Source: Mesorhizobium plurifarium (GTDB lineage: Bacteria; Pseudomonadota; Alphaproteobacteria; Rhizobiales; Rhizobiaceae). Taken from it: a stretch of 54,533 nt of DNA. This document shows positions 40,218 to 47,603 of the stretch, piece after piece. Made by a program: the position numbers and the translations under genes. The notes beneath the pieces were generated by a model. That model was not told the origin of the DNA. It worked only from the letters and a program-made list of their open reading frames with translations, and searched no databases. How positions within the stretch are numbered: the first letter of the stretch is position 1; each line of letters begins with the position of its first letter. The DNA lies in contig CCNB01000043.1 in assembly GCA_000824785.1 (NCBI GenBank), positions 618,622-673,154 of the forward strand, read 5' to 3'.

Positions 40218-40674
40218 CTCTGCATTGTTGGCGCTGGCAGTGCTTGCCTGCTTCAGTCTCCCGACGCAGGCGGCGATCATCGGCACCTGCACAATTGTGA
40301 TCGGCGCATCGGGGACGATGAAACCGAACCCCGCCATCAACATCTTCGGCTCCAAGCAGGCAGGCGGATTGAGCGCCGGCGCCTCCATCACCGCGAACTC
40401 GACGCTGTGTTCCATCCTAAACCTGCTGGACTGCTATTCCGTTTCCACGCCGGCGCTGGTCGCGTTCACGTCCGCGCCGAGCGGCGGCGACACCAATGTA
40501 TCGTTCGCCTCCGTCTTCCGCCTCGACGGTTCCGGACTGGATATACCGGGCAGCTCGGCGCAAAAGCTGACCAACGGTACCCACACCATCCAGGTCGATC
40601 TGACGGCCACGAAGTCGCCGGGCATCTTCCCGGCGGGCAACTACCAGGCCGAGGTAACGGTCCGCTGCGAATGA
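40192..40674 (+). CDS. Exported fimbrial/spore-coat-U-like protein B
   Basis: 160-aa exported protein from GTG 40192, which gives a good signal peptide (MKRKRSENSSALLALAVLA then CFSLPTQA). The mature protein begins IIGTCTIVIGASGTM and ends PAGNYQAEVTVRCE, matching protein A (TCT-x-x-I and AGNYQA-x-VT-x-RCE), so the two are paralogues sharing the end cysteines. An extra Cys pair (LCSILNLLDC) is specific to B. Start overlaps the preceding gene. A structural-subunit role is inferred. Confidence 0.75.
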   Translation: MKRKRSENSSALLALAVLACFSLPTQAAIIGTCTIVIGASGTMKPNPAINIFGSKQAGGLSAGASITANSTLCSILNLLDCYSVSTPALVAFTSAPSGGDTNVSFASVFRLDGSGLDIPGSSAQKLTNGTHTIQVDLTATKSPGIFPAGNYQAEVTVRCE

Positions 40675-40750
40675 TGCTGTGGGCCAGACCGCGCGGACAG
40701 CGACGTGATCTGGCAACCGGCGGACTTTGCGGCTAGCTTCGCGCCCAGCA

Positions 40751-40795
40751 CGCAATTCCAGGAAAAGCGCTTCGCGTATTTCGCTGGAATTTGCG
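40751..40795. repeat. Partial TAGAGC-family palindrome
   Basis: CGCAATTCCAGGAAAAGCGC, then a short spacer and TTTCGCTGGAATTTGCG. It forms an imperfect hairpin and shares the AATTCCAGGAAAAG core with the copies at 28006, 34022 and 34659. It lies downstream of the secreted-protein cluster, where it could act as a transcript end. Confidence 0.55.
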
Positions 40796-40862
40796 CAAGA
40801 AGCAGAATCTTGGAGCACGTCCGCCTTCACGCAGGCTGACCCGCTTCAACGGGAGGCAGTCT

Positions 40863-41765
40863 TTGATCATCGTTGTCGGCTCGATCAACCTCGATCTCAT
40901 CGCCAATGTCGACCGCTTGCCGGAGCCCGGCGAGACGGTGCGCGGCGCAGGCTTTGCCACCGCGCCCGGCGGCAAGGGCGCCAACCAGGCGCTGGCCGCG
41001 GCGCGCGCCGGCGCCCAGGTGCGCATGGTGGGCGCGGTCGGCAAGGATAGCTTTGCCGCCGAAGCGCTCGCCCTTCTCAAGGCCGGCAATGTCGATCTCT
41101 CCGGGGTCGGCCAGAGTTTCGCCTCCACCGGCACCGCCTTGATCCTGGTCGGCGCCGACGGCGAAAACGTCATCGCCGTCGTGCCGGGCGCTAATGATTC
41201 AGTGGTGCCGGGCGATGTCGCCAAGGCCTTCCTCAAAAAGGGCGATGTCGTGCTCTTGCAGCATGAGATCCCGCTGCAGACGGTCGAGGCCACGCTTGAC
41301 GCGGCGCGCGCGGCGGGCGCGGTCAGCGTCCTCAACACCGCTCCCTTCCGGGCTGAAGCCGCCGGCTTCCTCGGCAAGGCCGACTATGCCGTCGCCAACG
41401 AAACCGAATTCGACCTCTACGGCGAGGCGCTGGCGCTTTCGGGCCGTGACCGCCCTACCCGCATGCGCGACTACGCCCAAAAGACCGGCCGCGCCATCGT
41501 CGTCACGCTGGGCGGCGATGGCGTGCTCGCCGCCACGCCTCACGATTTCCTCACCGTTCCGGCGCTGAAGATCACCCCGGTCGACACGGTTGGCGCCGGC
41601 GACACCTTCTGCGGCTATTTCGGCGCCGGCCTGTCATCCGGCCTGTCGCTCCAGGATGCGCTCACCCGCGCCGCCGCGGCCGGCTCGCTCGCCTGCCTGA
41701 AACCCGGCGCGCAGCCGGCGATCCCGCTGGCCAGGGATGTCGACGCCGCCTTGGCGGCGCGCTAG
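40863..41765 (+). CDS. rbsK: Ribokinase / PfkB-family sugar kinase
   Basis: 300-aa cytoplasmic kinase phosphorylating ribose or a similar sugar with ATP. N-terminal SINLDLIANVDRLPEPGETV and APGGKGANQALAAA are the PfkB signature 1 region; DTVGAGDTFCGYF carries the catalytic base and signature 2. Start is TTG 40863, with GGGAGG 6 bp upstream; the frame upstream is repeat sequence. A nucleoside hydrolase, which releases ribose, is encoded nearby, making ribose the likely substrate. Confidence 0.88.
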   Translation: MIIVVGSINLDLIANVDRLPEPGETVRGAGFATAPGGKGANQALAAARAGAQVRMVGAVGKDSFAAEALALLKAGNVDLSGVGQSFASTGTALILVGADGENVIAVVPGANDSVVPGDVAKAFLKKGDVVLLQHEIPLQTVEATLDAARAAGAVSVLNTAPFRAEAAGFLGKADYAVANETEFDLYGEALALSGRDRPTRMRDYAQKTGRAIVVTLGGDGVLAATPHDFLTVPALKITPVDTVGAGDTFCGYFGAGLSSGLSLQDALTRAAAAGSLACLKPGAQPAIPLARDVDAALAAR

Positions 41766-41770
41766 CAGCC

Positions 41771-43222
41771 ATGCGTCCCGTCACCAAACATGCCGTGCCG
41801 CCGGCGGGCGATATCTGCCGCCTCTCCGCCGTCGAGCTCGCCGACAGGATCAGGCAGCGCCACTTTTCGGTTCGTGAGGTGGCCAGCGCGTTCCTCGACC
41901 GCATCGAGGCCGTGAACCCGCTGGTCAACGCCATCGTATCGCTGCGCCGGCGCACCGACATCCTGGCCGAGGCCGACAGGGCCGATGCCCATCTGGCGCG
42001 GGGCGGCGAGGCCGGATCGCTGTTCGGTCTGCCGATCGCCATCAAGGACCTGGCCCTGACCAAGGGCCTCAGAACCACCTTCGGCTCACCGATCTTCGCA
42101 GATTTTATTCCCGACACGGACGACTTCTTCGTCGAGCGCATCCGCAAGGCCGGCGCCATCATCATCGGCAAGACCAACACCCCGGAGTTCGGGCTGGGCT
42201 CCAACACCTACAACCCGGTCTTCGGCTCGACGCTCAACGCCTTCGACCCGACGCTCACCGCCGGCGGCTCTAGCGGCGGCGCGGCCGTGGCGTTGGCGCT
42301 CGACATGGTGCCGGTCGCTGACGGCAGCGATTTCGGCGGCTCGCTGCGCAACCCGGCCGCCTACAACAATGTCTACGGCTTGCGTCCCTCCCAGGGGCTC
42401 GTGCCCGCCGGCCCCGACATCGATGTCTTCCATTCGCAGATGGGCGTCGAAGGGCCGATGGGCCGCAGCGTGCGCGACATCGCGCTGCTGCTCGACGAAC
42501 AGGCCGGCTATCATCCGCTCGCGCCGCTGTCGCACGCCAAGGAGGGATCGTTCCTTGACGGCTTGGAGGCGAAGGCAGCCGGCGGCCGCGTCGCCTGGCT
42601 GGGCGACCTCGGCGGCCACCTGCCGACGGAGCCTGGCGTGCTCGACCTCTGCGAGGCCGCGCTTGCCCGCTTCGCCCATGCCTCGTTCCACAGTGAAAAG
42701 CTGGTTCCCGATGTCGATTTCGAGGCGCTGTGGCAGGCTTTTGTCATCTTGCGCCAGGCAAGCAGCGGCTGCGGACTGAAGGCGCATTATGACGATCCCG
42801 CAAAACGCAGGCTTTTGAAGCCCGAGGCTGTCTGGGAAGTGGAGCAAGCGATGCGGCTCACCGCGCCGCAGATCCATGCCGCCAGTGTCCGGCGTACCTC
42901 GTGGCACCGCACGCTGCTGTCGCTGTTCGAGCGCTTCGACCTCATCGCCTTGCCGACCGCGCAGGTCTTCCCGTTCGACGTGACCACCCACTGGCCGCGC
43001 GAGGTCGCGGGGCGGACCATGGACAGCTATCACCGCTGGATGCAGGTCTCCGCCTTTGCAACGCTGGGCGGCTGCCCGGCGCTCGCCGTGCCGGCCGGCT
43101 TCGATGAGAGCGGCCGGCCGATGGGCATGCAGCTGATCGGCCGCCCGCGCGGCGACCTCGCCGTGCTCAAGGCGGGCGCTGCCTATGAGGCAACCTTGCC
43201 CTGGGCGGCGGGGGCTGCGTAA
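41771..43222 (+). CDS. Amidase signature family hydrolase (second)
   Basis: 483-aa amidase with the triad K92 (IAIKDL), S167 (GGSSGG) and S191 (FGGSLR), at family spacing. It begins 5 bp after the ribokinase stop and is therefore probably co-transcribed. It is only distantly similar to the amidase at 7837, so the two have separate roles. Substrate unknown. Confidence 0.9.
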   Translation: MRPVTKHAVPPAGDICRLSAVELADRIRQRHFSVREVASAFLDRIEAVNPLVNAIVSLRRRTDILAEADRADAHLARGGEAGSLFGLPIAIKDLALTKGLRTTFGSPIFADFIPDTDDFFVERIRKAGAIIIGKTNTPEFGLGSNTYNPVFGSTLNAFDPTLTAGGSSGGAAVALALDMVPVADGSDFGGSLRNPAAYNNVYGLRPSQGLVPAGPDIDVFHSQMGVEGPMGRSVRDIALLLDEQAGYHPLAPLSHAKEGSFLDGLEAKAAGGRVAWLGDLGGHLPTEPGVLDLCEAALARFAHASFHSEKLVPDVDFEALWQAFVILRQASSGCGLKAHYDDPAKRRLLKPEAVWEVEQAMRLTAPQIHAASVRRTSWHRTLLSLFERFDLIALPTAQVFPFDVTTHWPREVAGRTMDSYHRWMQVSAFATLGGCPALAVPAGFDESGRPMGMQLIGRPRGDLAVLKAGAAYEATLPWAAGAA

Positions 43223-43309
43223 CGGCCGCAGGCCCAGCTTGCGCCGGCGCCAATCCCGTGCATTGATCGCCCTCCGCCCAAGTCGGCGCTGTCCTGTTCG
43301 AGGGAAATC

Positions 43310-43924
43310 ATGTCGCTGGAACTCTACGCCACCTATGTCGTCGCCTGCATCGTCATCATCCTGGTGCCGGGACCCACGGTCACGCTGATCATCGCCAACA
43401 GCATCCGCCACGGCTCGCGCGCCGGCCTGGCCAACGTCGCCGGCACCCAGGCCGGGCTTGCCATCATGATCGCCATCGTCGGCATCGGCCTCAACACGCT
43501 GATCGCCGGCATGGGCCACTGGTTCGAATGGGTGCGGCTGCTCGGCGCCGCCTACCTGATCTGGATGGGCGTGCAGATGTTTCGCGCAAAGGGCGCGCTG
43601 AACCCCGACGGGTCGGCGAAGAAGCCGCGCGGCGGCTTCTTCCTGCAGGGTTTTCTGGTGGCGGTCAGCAATCCCAAGACCTTGGTGTTCTTCGGCGCCT
43701 TCTTCCCGCAGTTCATCGCGCCGCAGGGCAACTACACGCTGCAGATCGTGGTCATGGGCCTGACCGCCATGATCTTCGCCGCCATGTCGGACTCGACCTA
43801 CGCGCTTGCGGCAGGCCGCGCCGGCCGCATCCTCTCGGCCAGCCGCGTCAAGCTGATGTCACGCATCAGCGGCAGCTTCCTGGTCGGCGGCGGACTGTGG
43901 CTGGCGTTCTCGAAGGCGAAGTGA
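43310..43924 (+). CDS. LysE/RhtB family amino-acid exporter
   Basis: 204-aa inner-membrane exporter with about six helices. Family features are the N-terminal VPGPTVTLIIANSIRHGSRAG, the central GAAYLIWMGVQMFR and the NPKTLVFFGAFFPQF stretch. Members export amino acids such as lysine, homoserine or threonine to prevent toxic accumulation. ATG 43310 has a GAGGGAAATC site. It may dispose of amino acids released by the neighbouring amidase, which is speculation. Confidence 0.9.
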   Translation: MSLELYATYVVACIVIILVPGPTVTLIIANSIRHGSRAGLANVAGTQAGLAIMIAIVGIGLNTLIAGMGHWFEWVRLLGAAYLIWMGVQMFRAKGALNPDGSAKKPRGGFFLQGFLVAVSNPKTLVFFGAFFPQFIAPQGNYTLQIVVMGLTAMIFAAMSDSTYALAAGRAGRILSASRVKLMSRISGSFLVGGGLWLAFSKAK

Positions 43925-43930
43925 ACACCT

Positions 43931-44084
43931 TTCCTTCTCCCCCTGTGGGAGAAGGTGGATCGGCGCGAAGCGCCGAGACGGATGAGGGGTGTTCCGGCGG
44001 AGTGAGACGTTAGCGCTCTCTGGAACACCCCTCATCCGACCGAGCTTCGCTCGGCCACCTTCCCCCACAAGGGCGGAAGGGGGA
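43931..44084. repeat. MITE-like inverted repeat between convergent genes
   Basis: The left arm TTCCTTCTCCCCCTGTGGG and right arm CCCACAAGGGCGGAAGG are roughly complementary. An inner pair GATGAGGGGTGTTCC / GGAACACCCCTCATC is perfect. Each half carries its own hairpin (CGGCGCGAAGCGCCG and CGAGCTTCGCTCG). It sits between the convergent LysE and nucleoside hydrolase genes, where it may serve as a bidirectional terminator. Related to 6281-6487 and 7667-7797. Confidence 0.7.
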
Positions 44085-44091
44085 ACCACCC

Positions 44092-45033
44092 TTACAGCCG
44101 CCCGAGCCGCTCCACCAGCAGGGCGAAGAAACCGTCATGGTCGATGTCGCGCATCACCATGGCGTTCTTTTCCCGCTTGGTGACGCCCCACCAGTCGATC
44201 ACCGTCATGCCCATGGTGAGCTCCGACGCGGTCTCGACGCTGACATTGCAGTGACGGCCTTTGAACAGCTCCGGCTTGAGGAGATAGGCGATGACGCATG
44301 GATCGTGCAGCGGCCCGCCATCGGTGCCGTATTTTTCCTCGTCATAGCGCTCGAAGAACTCCAGCATCTCGGCGGTCGCGGTGCCGACCTTGGTGTCGAG
44401 CTTGCGGAACGCCTGGATGCGCTTGGACGAGGTCAGCGCCTTGTGGGTGACGTCGAGCGGCATCATCACGATCGGAATGCCCGATTTGAACACCAGATCG
44501 GCGGCCTGCGGGTCGACATAGATGTTGAATTCGGCGGCCGGCGTGACATTGCCGCCCTCGAAGAAGCCGCCGCCCATCAGAACGATTTCCTTGATGCGCG
44601 GCGCGATCCTCGGCTCGCGGATCAGCGCCAGCGCGATGTTGGTGAGCGGTCCGAGCGGGCAGAGCGTGATCGTGCCGCTTTCCTCCCGCATCAGCGTCTC
44701 GACGATGAAATCGACGGCGTATTGCTCCTGCAGCGGCATGGTCGGCTCGGGCAATTGCGGGCCGTTCAGGCCGGTCTTGCCGTGCACTTCCTCGGCGGTG
44801 ACGAGCTGGCGCGCCAGCGGGCGGATGGCGCCGGCATAGACCTTGATGTCGGGCCGGCCGGCCAATTCGCAGATCTTGCGGGCGTTGTTCTGGGTCAGCT
44901 TCAGCGGCACGTTGCCTGCAACCGCAGTGATACCGACGACCTCCAGCTCGGAACTGCCAAGCGCCAGCAATATGGCGACGGCGTCGTCCTGGCCGGGATC
45001 CGTGTCGATGATGATCTTTCTGGACTGGGGCAT
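44092..45033 (-). CDS. Inosine-uridine-preferring nucleoside hydrolase
   Basis: 313-aa hydrolase splitting the N-glycosidic bond of ribonucleosides to give ribose and base. The Ca2+-binding DTDPGQDDA is at 9-17, with further family stretches AVAGNVPL, LCPLGPLTN, LMGGGFFEGGNV and PLDVTHKAL; the C-terminal catalytic histidine region lies near LHDPCVIAYLL. Length is normal. ATG 45033 follows GGAATTGAAATG-type sequence with a weak ribosome site. With the ribokinase nearby it fits a nucleoside salvage route. Confidence 0.92.
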   Translation of the reverse strand: MPQSRKIIIDTDPGQDDAVAILLALGSSELEVVGITAVAGNVPLKLTQNNARKICELAGRPDIKVYAGAIRPLARQLVTAEEVHGKTGLNGPQLPEPTMPLQEQYAVDFIVETLMREESGTITLCPLGPLTNIALALIREPRIAPRIKEIVLMGGGFFEGGNVTPAAEFNIYVDPQAADLVFKSGIPIVMMPLDVTHKALTSSKRIQAFRKLDTKVGTATAEMLEFFERYDEEKYGTDGGPLHDPCVIAYLLKPELFKGRHCNVSVETASELTMGMTVIDWWGVTKREKNAMVMRDIDHDGFFALLVERLGRL

Positions 45034-45072
45034 TTCAATTCCTTTTGGGGAGTCTTTTTGGGCGGGGCTTAC

Positions 45073-45140
45073 AGCATGATCCCGAACCGGAGGTCAGCGT
45101 TAGCAAAAAGTGGGAACCGGTTTTCGGATAAGATCATGCT
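45073..45140. repeat. AGCATGAT-bounded palindromic repeat, copy 1
   Basis: Termini AGCATGAT and ATCATGCT are complementary and enclose CCCGAACCGG, AAAAAGTGGGAACCGG and TTTTCGG. Related elements are at 46042-46088 and 53089-53133. It lies upstream of the small heat-shock gene but outside its leader. Confidence 0.7.
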
Positions 45141-45196
45141 CCAACGAAGAGGTGAACCAGGATGGCGGTTCAACGAAACGTCATCCTGATTCAGTG

Positions 45197-45225
45197 CTTG
45201 AACTTGATCGCGCGGCGGACCATAT
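45197..45225 (+). promoter_or_regulatory. Possible RpoH (sigma-32) promoter of the hsp20 gene
   Basis: CTTGAA (45197-45202) and CCATAT (45220-45225) are 17 bp apart and resemble rhizobial heat-shock promoters. Transcription would start near 45231, leaving a leader of about 64 nt that contains hairpins II and III of the ROSE-like element. If transcription instead starts upstream, hairpin I is included too. Confidence 0.45.
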
Positions 45226-45294
45226 CAAGACCATCGGGAAAAATGCCATCCGGGTTTTTCCAGTTTGTGTCGCTCTTCAGAGGACAGTGTAACA
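45203..45294 (+). ncRNA. ROSE-like RNA thermometer in the hsp20 leader
   Basis: Three consecutive hairpins precede the start codon: CTTGAT/ATCAAG (45203-45229), GGAAAAA/TTTTTCC (45237-45261) and a last one in which TCGCTC (45270-45275) pairs with GAGGA of the ribosome site (45280-45284). In the last hairpin G45272 is left bulged opposite the Shine-Dalgarno strand. The UYGCU motif with its bulged G is the hallmark of ROSE elements that block translation of rhizobial small heat-shock genes at low temperature. The ATG is 10 bp after the masked site. Confidence 0.75.
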
Positions 45295-45720
45295 ATGAGT
45301 CGAATGACGCCCTTCTCCAGCCCGCTTCTTTTGGGTTTCGATGCCATGGAAAAGACGCTTGAGCGTCTGGCGAAGTCGGGCGACAGCTATCCTCCGTACA
45401 ACATCGAGCGCCTCGGCGCCGCCGACGGCAAGGCCGAGAGGCTGCGCATCACATTGGCCGTTGCCGGTTTCGCCGAAAGCGACCTCGATGTCACCACGGA
45501 AGAAAACCAGCTGATCGTGCGCGGCCGCCAGAGCGACGACACCGAGCGCGAATTCCTGCACCGCGGCATCGCCGCGCGCCAGTTCCAGCGCTGTTTCGTG
45601 CTGGCCGACGGCATGCGGGTGATCGGCGCCGAGCTGAAGAACGGACTGTTGTCGGTCGATCTCGACCGGCCGGAGTCCGAGCGGCTGGTACGGAAAATAA
45701 ACATATCGGTGAAAGACTGA
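45295..45720 (+). CDS. Small heat-shock protein (Hsp20/IbpA type)
   Basis: 141-aa cytoplasmic holdase chaperone. An N-terminal region typical of IbpA-like class A rhizobial Hsps (SPLLLGFDAMEKTLERL, PPYNIER) precedes the alpha-crystallin domain (about 40-130), with A-x-x-x-n-G-L seen as AELKNGLLSVDL. ATG 45295 is chosen because the AGAGGA site at 45279 precedes it; TTG 45265 lies inside the thermometer. Expression should be heat-induced by the ROSE-like leader and perhaps RpoH. Confidence 0.93.
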   Translation: MSRMTPFSSPLLLGFDAMEKTLERLAKSGDSYPPYNIERLGAADGKAERLRITLAVAGFAESDLDVTTEENQLIVRGRQSDDTEREFLHRGIAARQFQRCFVLADGMRVIGAELKNGLLSVDLDRPESERLVRKINISVKD

Positions 45721-45783
45721 CCTTTGCCGATGGCTCTATGCGAGGCGGCCAATCCTGGCGTCCTCGCGCCAAGGAGGCTTGAA

Positions 45784-46041
45784 ATGACCAGAACTGACGA
45801 AACGATCACCATGACCAGCGGCGAATTCGCCCATCTCGGCGAAGGTTCGGTCGCCTATCTCAGGAAAGTATCGAGCGACGACCTGCGCGGCCGCTTCCCC
45901 GGCCTGCAGGAAATCGCGCCCGGCCTTGAGTTGTGGGCGCTGTTTGCCGCCAACGGCCAGCCGATCCTGCTTTCCGATGCCCGTGACCGGGCGCTGGCGG
46001 GTGCGTTGGAGAACGATCTGACCACTGTCGCGATCCACTAG
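45784..46041 (+). CDS. DUF1150 family protein
   Basis: 85-aa protein with FAHLGEGSVAYLRKVSSDDL and LELWALFAANGQPILLSD, the DUF1150 pattern. It follows hsp20 by 63 bp, an arrangement common in Hyphomicrobiales, and may be co-induced by heat. ATG 45784 has an excellent AAGGAGG site. Function unknown. Confidence 0.88.
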   Translation: MTRTDETITMTSGEFAHLGEGSVAYLRKVSSDDLRGRFPGLQEIAPGLELWALFAANGQPILLSDARDRALAGALENDLTTVAIH

Positions 46042-46088
46042 ACCATAATCCCGAAAAGTCGGACCCGGTTTTCGGGTAAGATTATGGT
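46042..46088. repeat. AGCATGAT-type palindromic repeat, copy 2
   Basis: Complementary ends ACCATAAT/ATTATGGT enclose CCCGAAAAGTC and GGTTTTCGGG. It starts directly after the stop codon of the DUF1150 gene and could act as its transcription end. Confidence 0.7.
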
Positions 46089-46184
46089 CAACTAAAGTAG
46101 CGATTGCTGGCAGTCCGAAATGGAAAGGGCCGCTCCCGGCGGCCCCTTTAGGGTTTCATCCCAAAACCAGATTCTATCCCAACT

Positions 46185-46649
46185 TCAGGCTGCGTGCGAG
46201 GCCTGCGTGTCCGACAGCAGGGCGTGGATCGCCACCGCGTCGCGCGTGCCCCTGATCTTGGCCACCGTGTCGGCATCGCGCAGCACACGCGCGATGCGCG
46301 ACAGCGCCTTGAGATGGTCGGCGCCGGCGCCCTCGGGCGCAAGCAGCAGAAAGACGAGGTCGACCGGCTGGTCGTCCAGCGCCTCGAAATCGACCGGCGT
46401 TTCCAGCCGGGCGAAGACCCCGGCGATCCGCTTCACGCCGGCGAGCTTGCCGTGCGGAATGGCGATGCCGTTGCCGACGCCGGTCGAGCCCAGCCGTTCG
46501 CGCTGCAGGACGGTGTCGAACACCTCCCGTTCCGGAATCCCCGAAATCGCCGCGGCCCTCTCCGACAGCAATTGCAGAAGCTGCTTTTTGGAATTCGCCT
46601 TCAACGCCGGCATGATCGCCGAGACGCTGATGAGATCACTGAGATCCAT
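46185..46649 (-). CDS. ptsN: Nitrogen-PTS enzyme IIA (PtsN)
   Basis: 154-aa regulatory phosphocarrier protein of the PTS-Ntr system. The phosphorylated histidine H66 is in GIAIPHGKL. It receives phosphate from NPr and, in its two forms, regulates K+ transport, nitrogen and stress pathways in other proteobacteria. In E. coli unphosphorylated PtsN binds KdpD; a kdp operon lies 28 kb away in this window. It lies downstream of rpoN and hpf in the conserved order. Confidence 0.93.
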   Translation of the reverse strand: MDLSDLISVSAIMPALKANSKKQLLQLLSERAAAISGIPEREVFDTVLQRERLGSTGVGNGIAIPHGKLAGVKRIAGVFARLETPVDFEALDDQPVDLVFLLLAPEGAGADHLKALSRIARVLRDADTVAKIRGTRDAVAIHALLSDTQASHAA

Positions 46650-46711
46650 GCTTGAAAAATCCCTTGCTCGCCTGCCGCGCCAGTCGTCGTCCCCCTCGCG
46701 CGGCTGGCTTT

Positions 46712-47299
46712 TTATCCCTGAGCGACTTTGGTCGTCGACGGATCGATCCAGCCGATATTGCCGTCCGGCCGGCGGTAGACGATGTTGAGATGGTCGGTTC
46801 CGGCGTTGCGGAACAGGAAGACCGGGCTGTCGCTGTTGTCGAGCTCGATGACAGCCGACGCCACCGACATGGTCCGCAGCGTCATGCTTGATTCGGCGAC
46901 GATGACCGGAGCGAAGTCCTCCGGAATGTCTTCCTCGTCGTCGGCAAGGGGGGCCATCACCGTATAGGCGATGTCGGTCGGCTCTTCGCCATTGCCGTTG
47001 CCGGTGTTGCGTGACTTCAGCCGGCGCTTGTAGCGGCGCAGCCGCGTTTCCAGGCGGTCGGCGGCCGCCTCGAAGGCGAGCGTCGGGTCCTGGGCGTCGC
47101 CGGTCGCCTGCAGCGAAGCGCCGGAATCGAGCCGGACCATGCAGTCGGCGGAGAAACGCGACCCCGATTTGATGACCGTGACATGTCCTGAAAAACCCCG
47201 ATCGAAATATTTCTCGATCGCCTCGCCGACCCGGTCGCTGATGCGCGTGCGGAACGCATCGCCGATGTCCATGTGTTTTCCCGAAATGCGTAGATTCAT
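46712..47299 (-). CDS. hpf: Ribosome hibernation-promoting factor, long form
   Basis: 195-aa HPF/RaiA protein. The N-terminal S30AE domain (1-110, MNLRISGKHMDIGDAF) binds the small ribosomal subunit. The C-terminal domain (about 135-195, VIELDNSDSPVFLFRNAGT, NIVYRRPDGNIGWIDP) drives 100S dimer formation. Long HPF is the usual form in alphaproteobacteria and is expressed in stationary phase or starvation. It lies 304 bp downstream of rpoN and 62 bp before ptsN. Confidence 0.93.
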   Translation of the reverse strand: MNLRISGKHMDIGDAFRTRISDRVGEAIEKYFDRGFSGHVTVIKSGSRFSADCMVRLDSGASLQATGDAQDPTLAFEAAADRLETRLRRYKRRLKSRNTGNGNGEEPTDIAYTVMAPLADDEEDIPEDFAPVIVAESSMTLRTMSVASAVIELDNSDSPVFLFRNAGTDHLNIVYRRPDGNIGWIDPSTTKVAQG

Positions 47300-47603
47300 C
47301 TGAAAACTGACCTTCCTTGCTCAGGCTTCAAACTGTCCCGAGTTTATACCCGTGGCGCGCGCGCACAAGCTTCGCAGCGGCATGCGCGCCGATTTTAGAC
47401 CCGAACTTTCCGGTTGATCACAAGTCGCCTTCTTGGCCGTCCGTGGCCGTGTCTGACGGACCCATTCGCGAGCGGGCATTACCGCCCCGCTCCATGCGGG
47501 CGGGCTTCTAGACACTTCATTGCGGCTTGTCAATCAAGCTTGGGAATTGTGGAAAATCCGCCTGTCTCGCACCGGCGACCGCTTGTCGAGATTCGGATCG
47601 AGC
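47300..47603. other. 304-bp rpoN-hpf spacer with a structured element
   Basis: No coding frame is convincing. It holds an outer inverted repeat GTGTCT/AGACAC (47449-47515) around two competing stems. CCCGC at 47486-47492 can pair with upstream GAGCGGG (47470-47476) or with GCGGG at 47496-47500. Nearer hpf, reading on the minus strand, a TATAAA (47341-47346) might be a -10 element of an hpf promoter. The arrangement could serve as rpoN terminator, attenuator or both. Confidence 0.45.
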
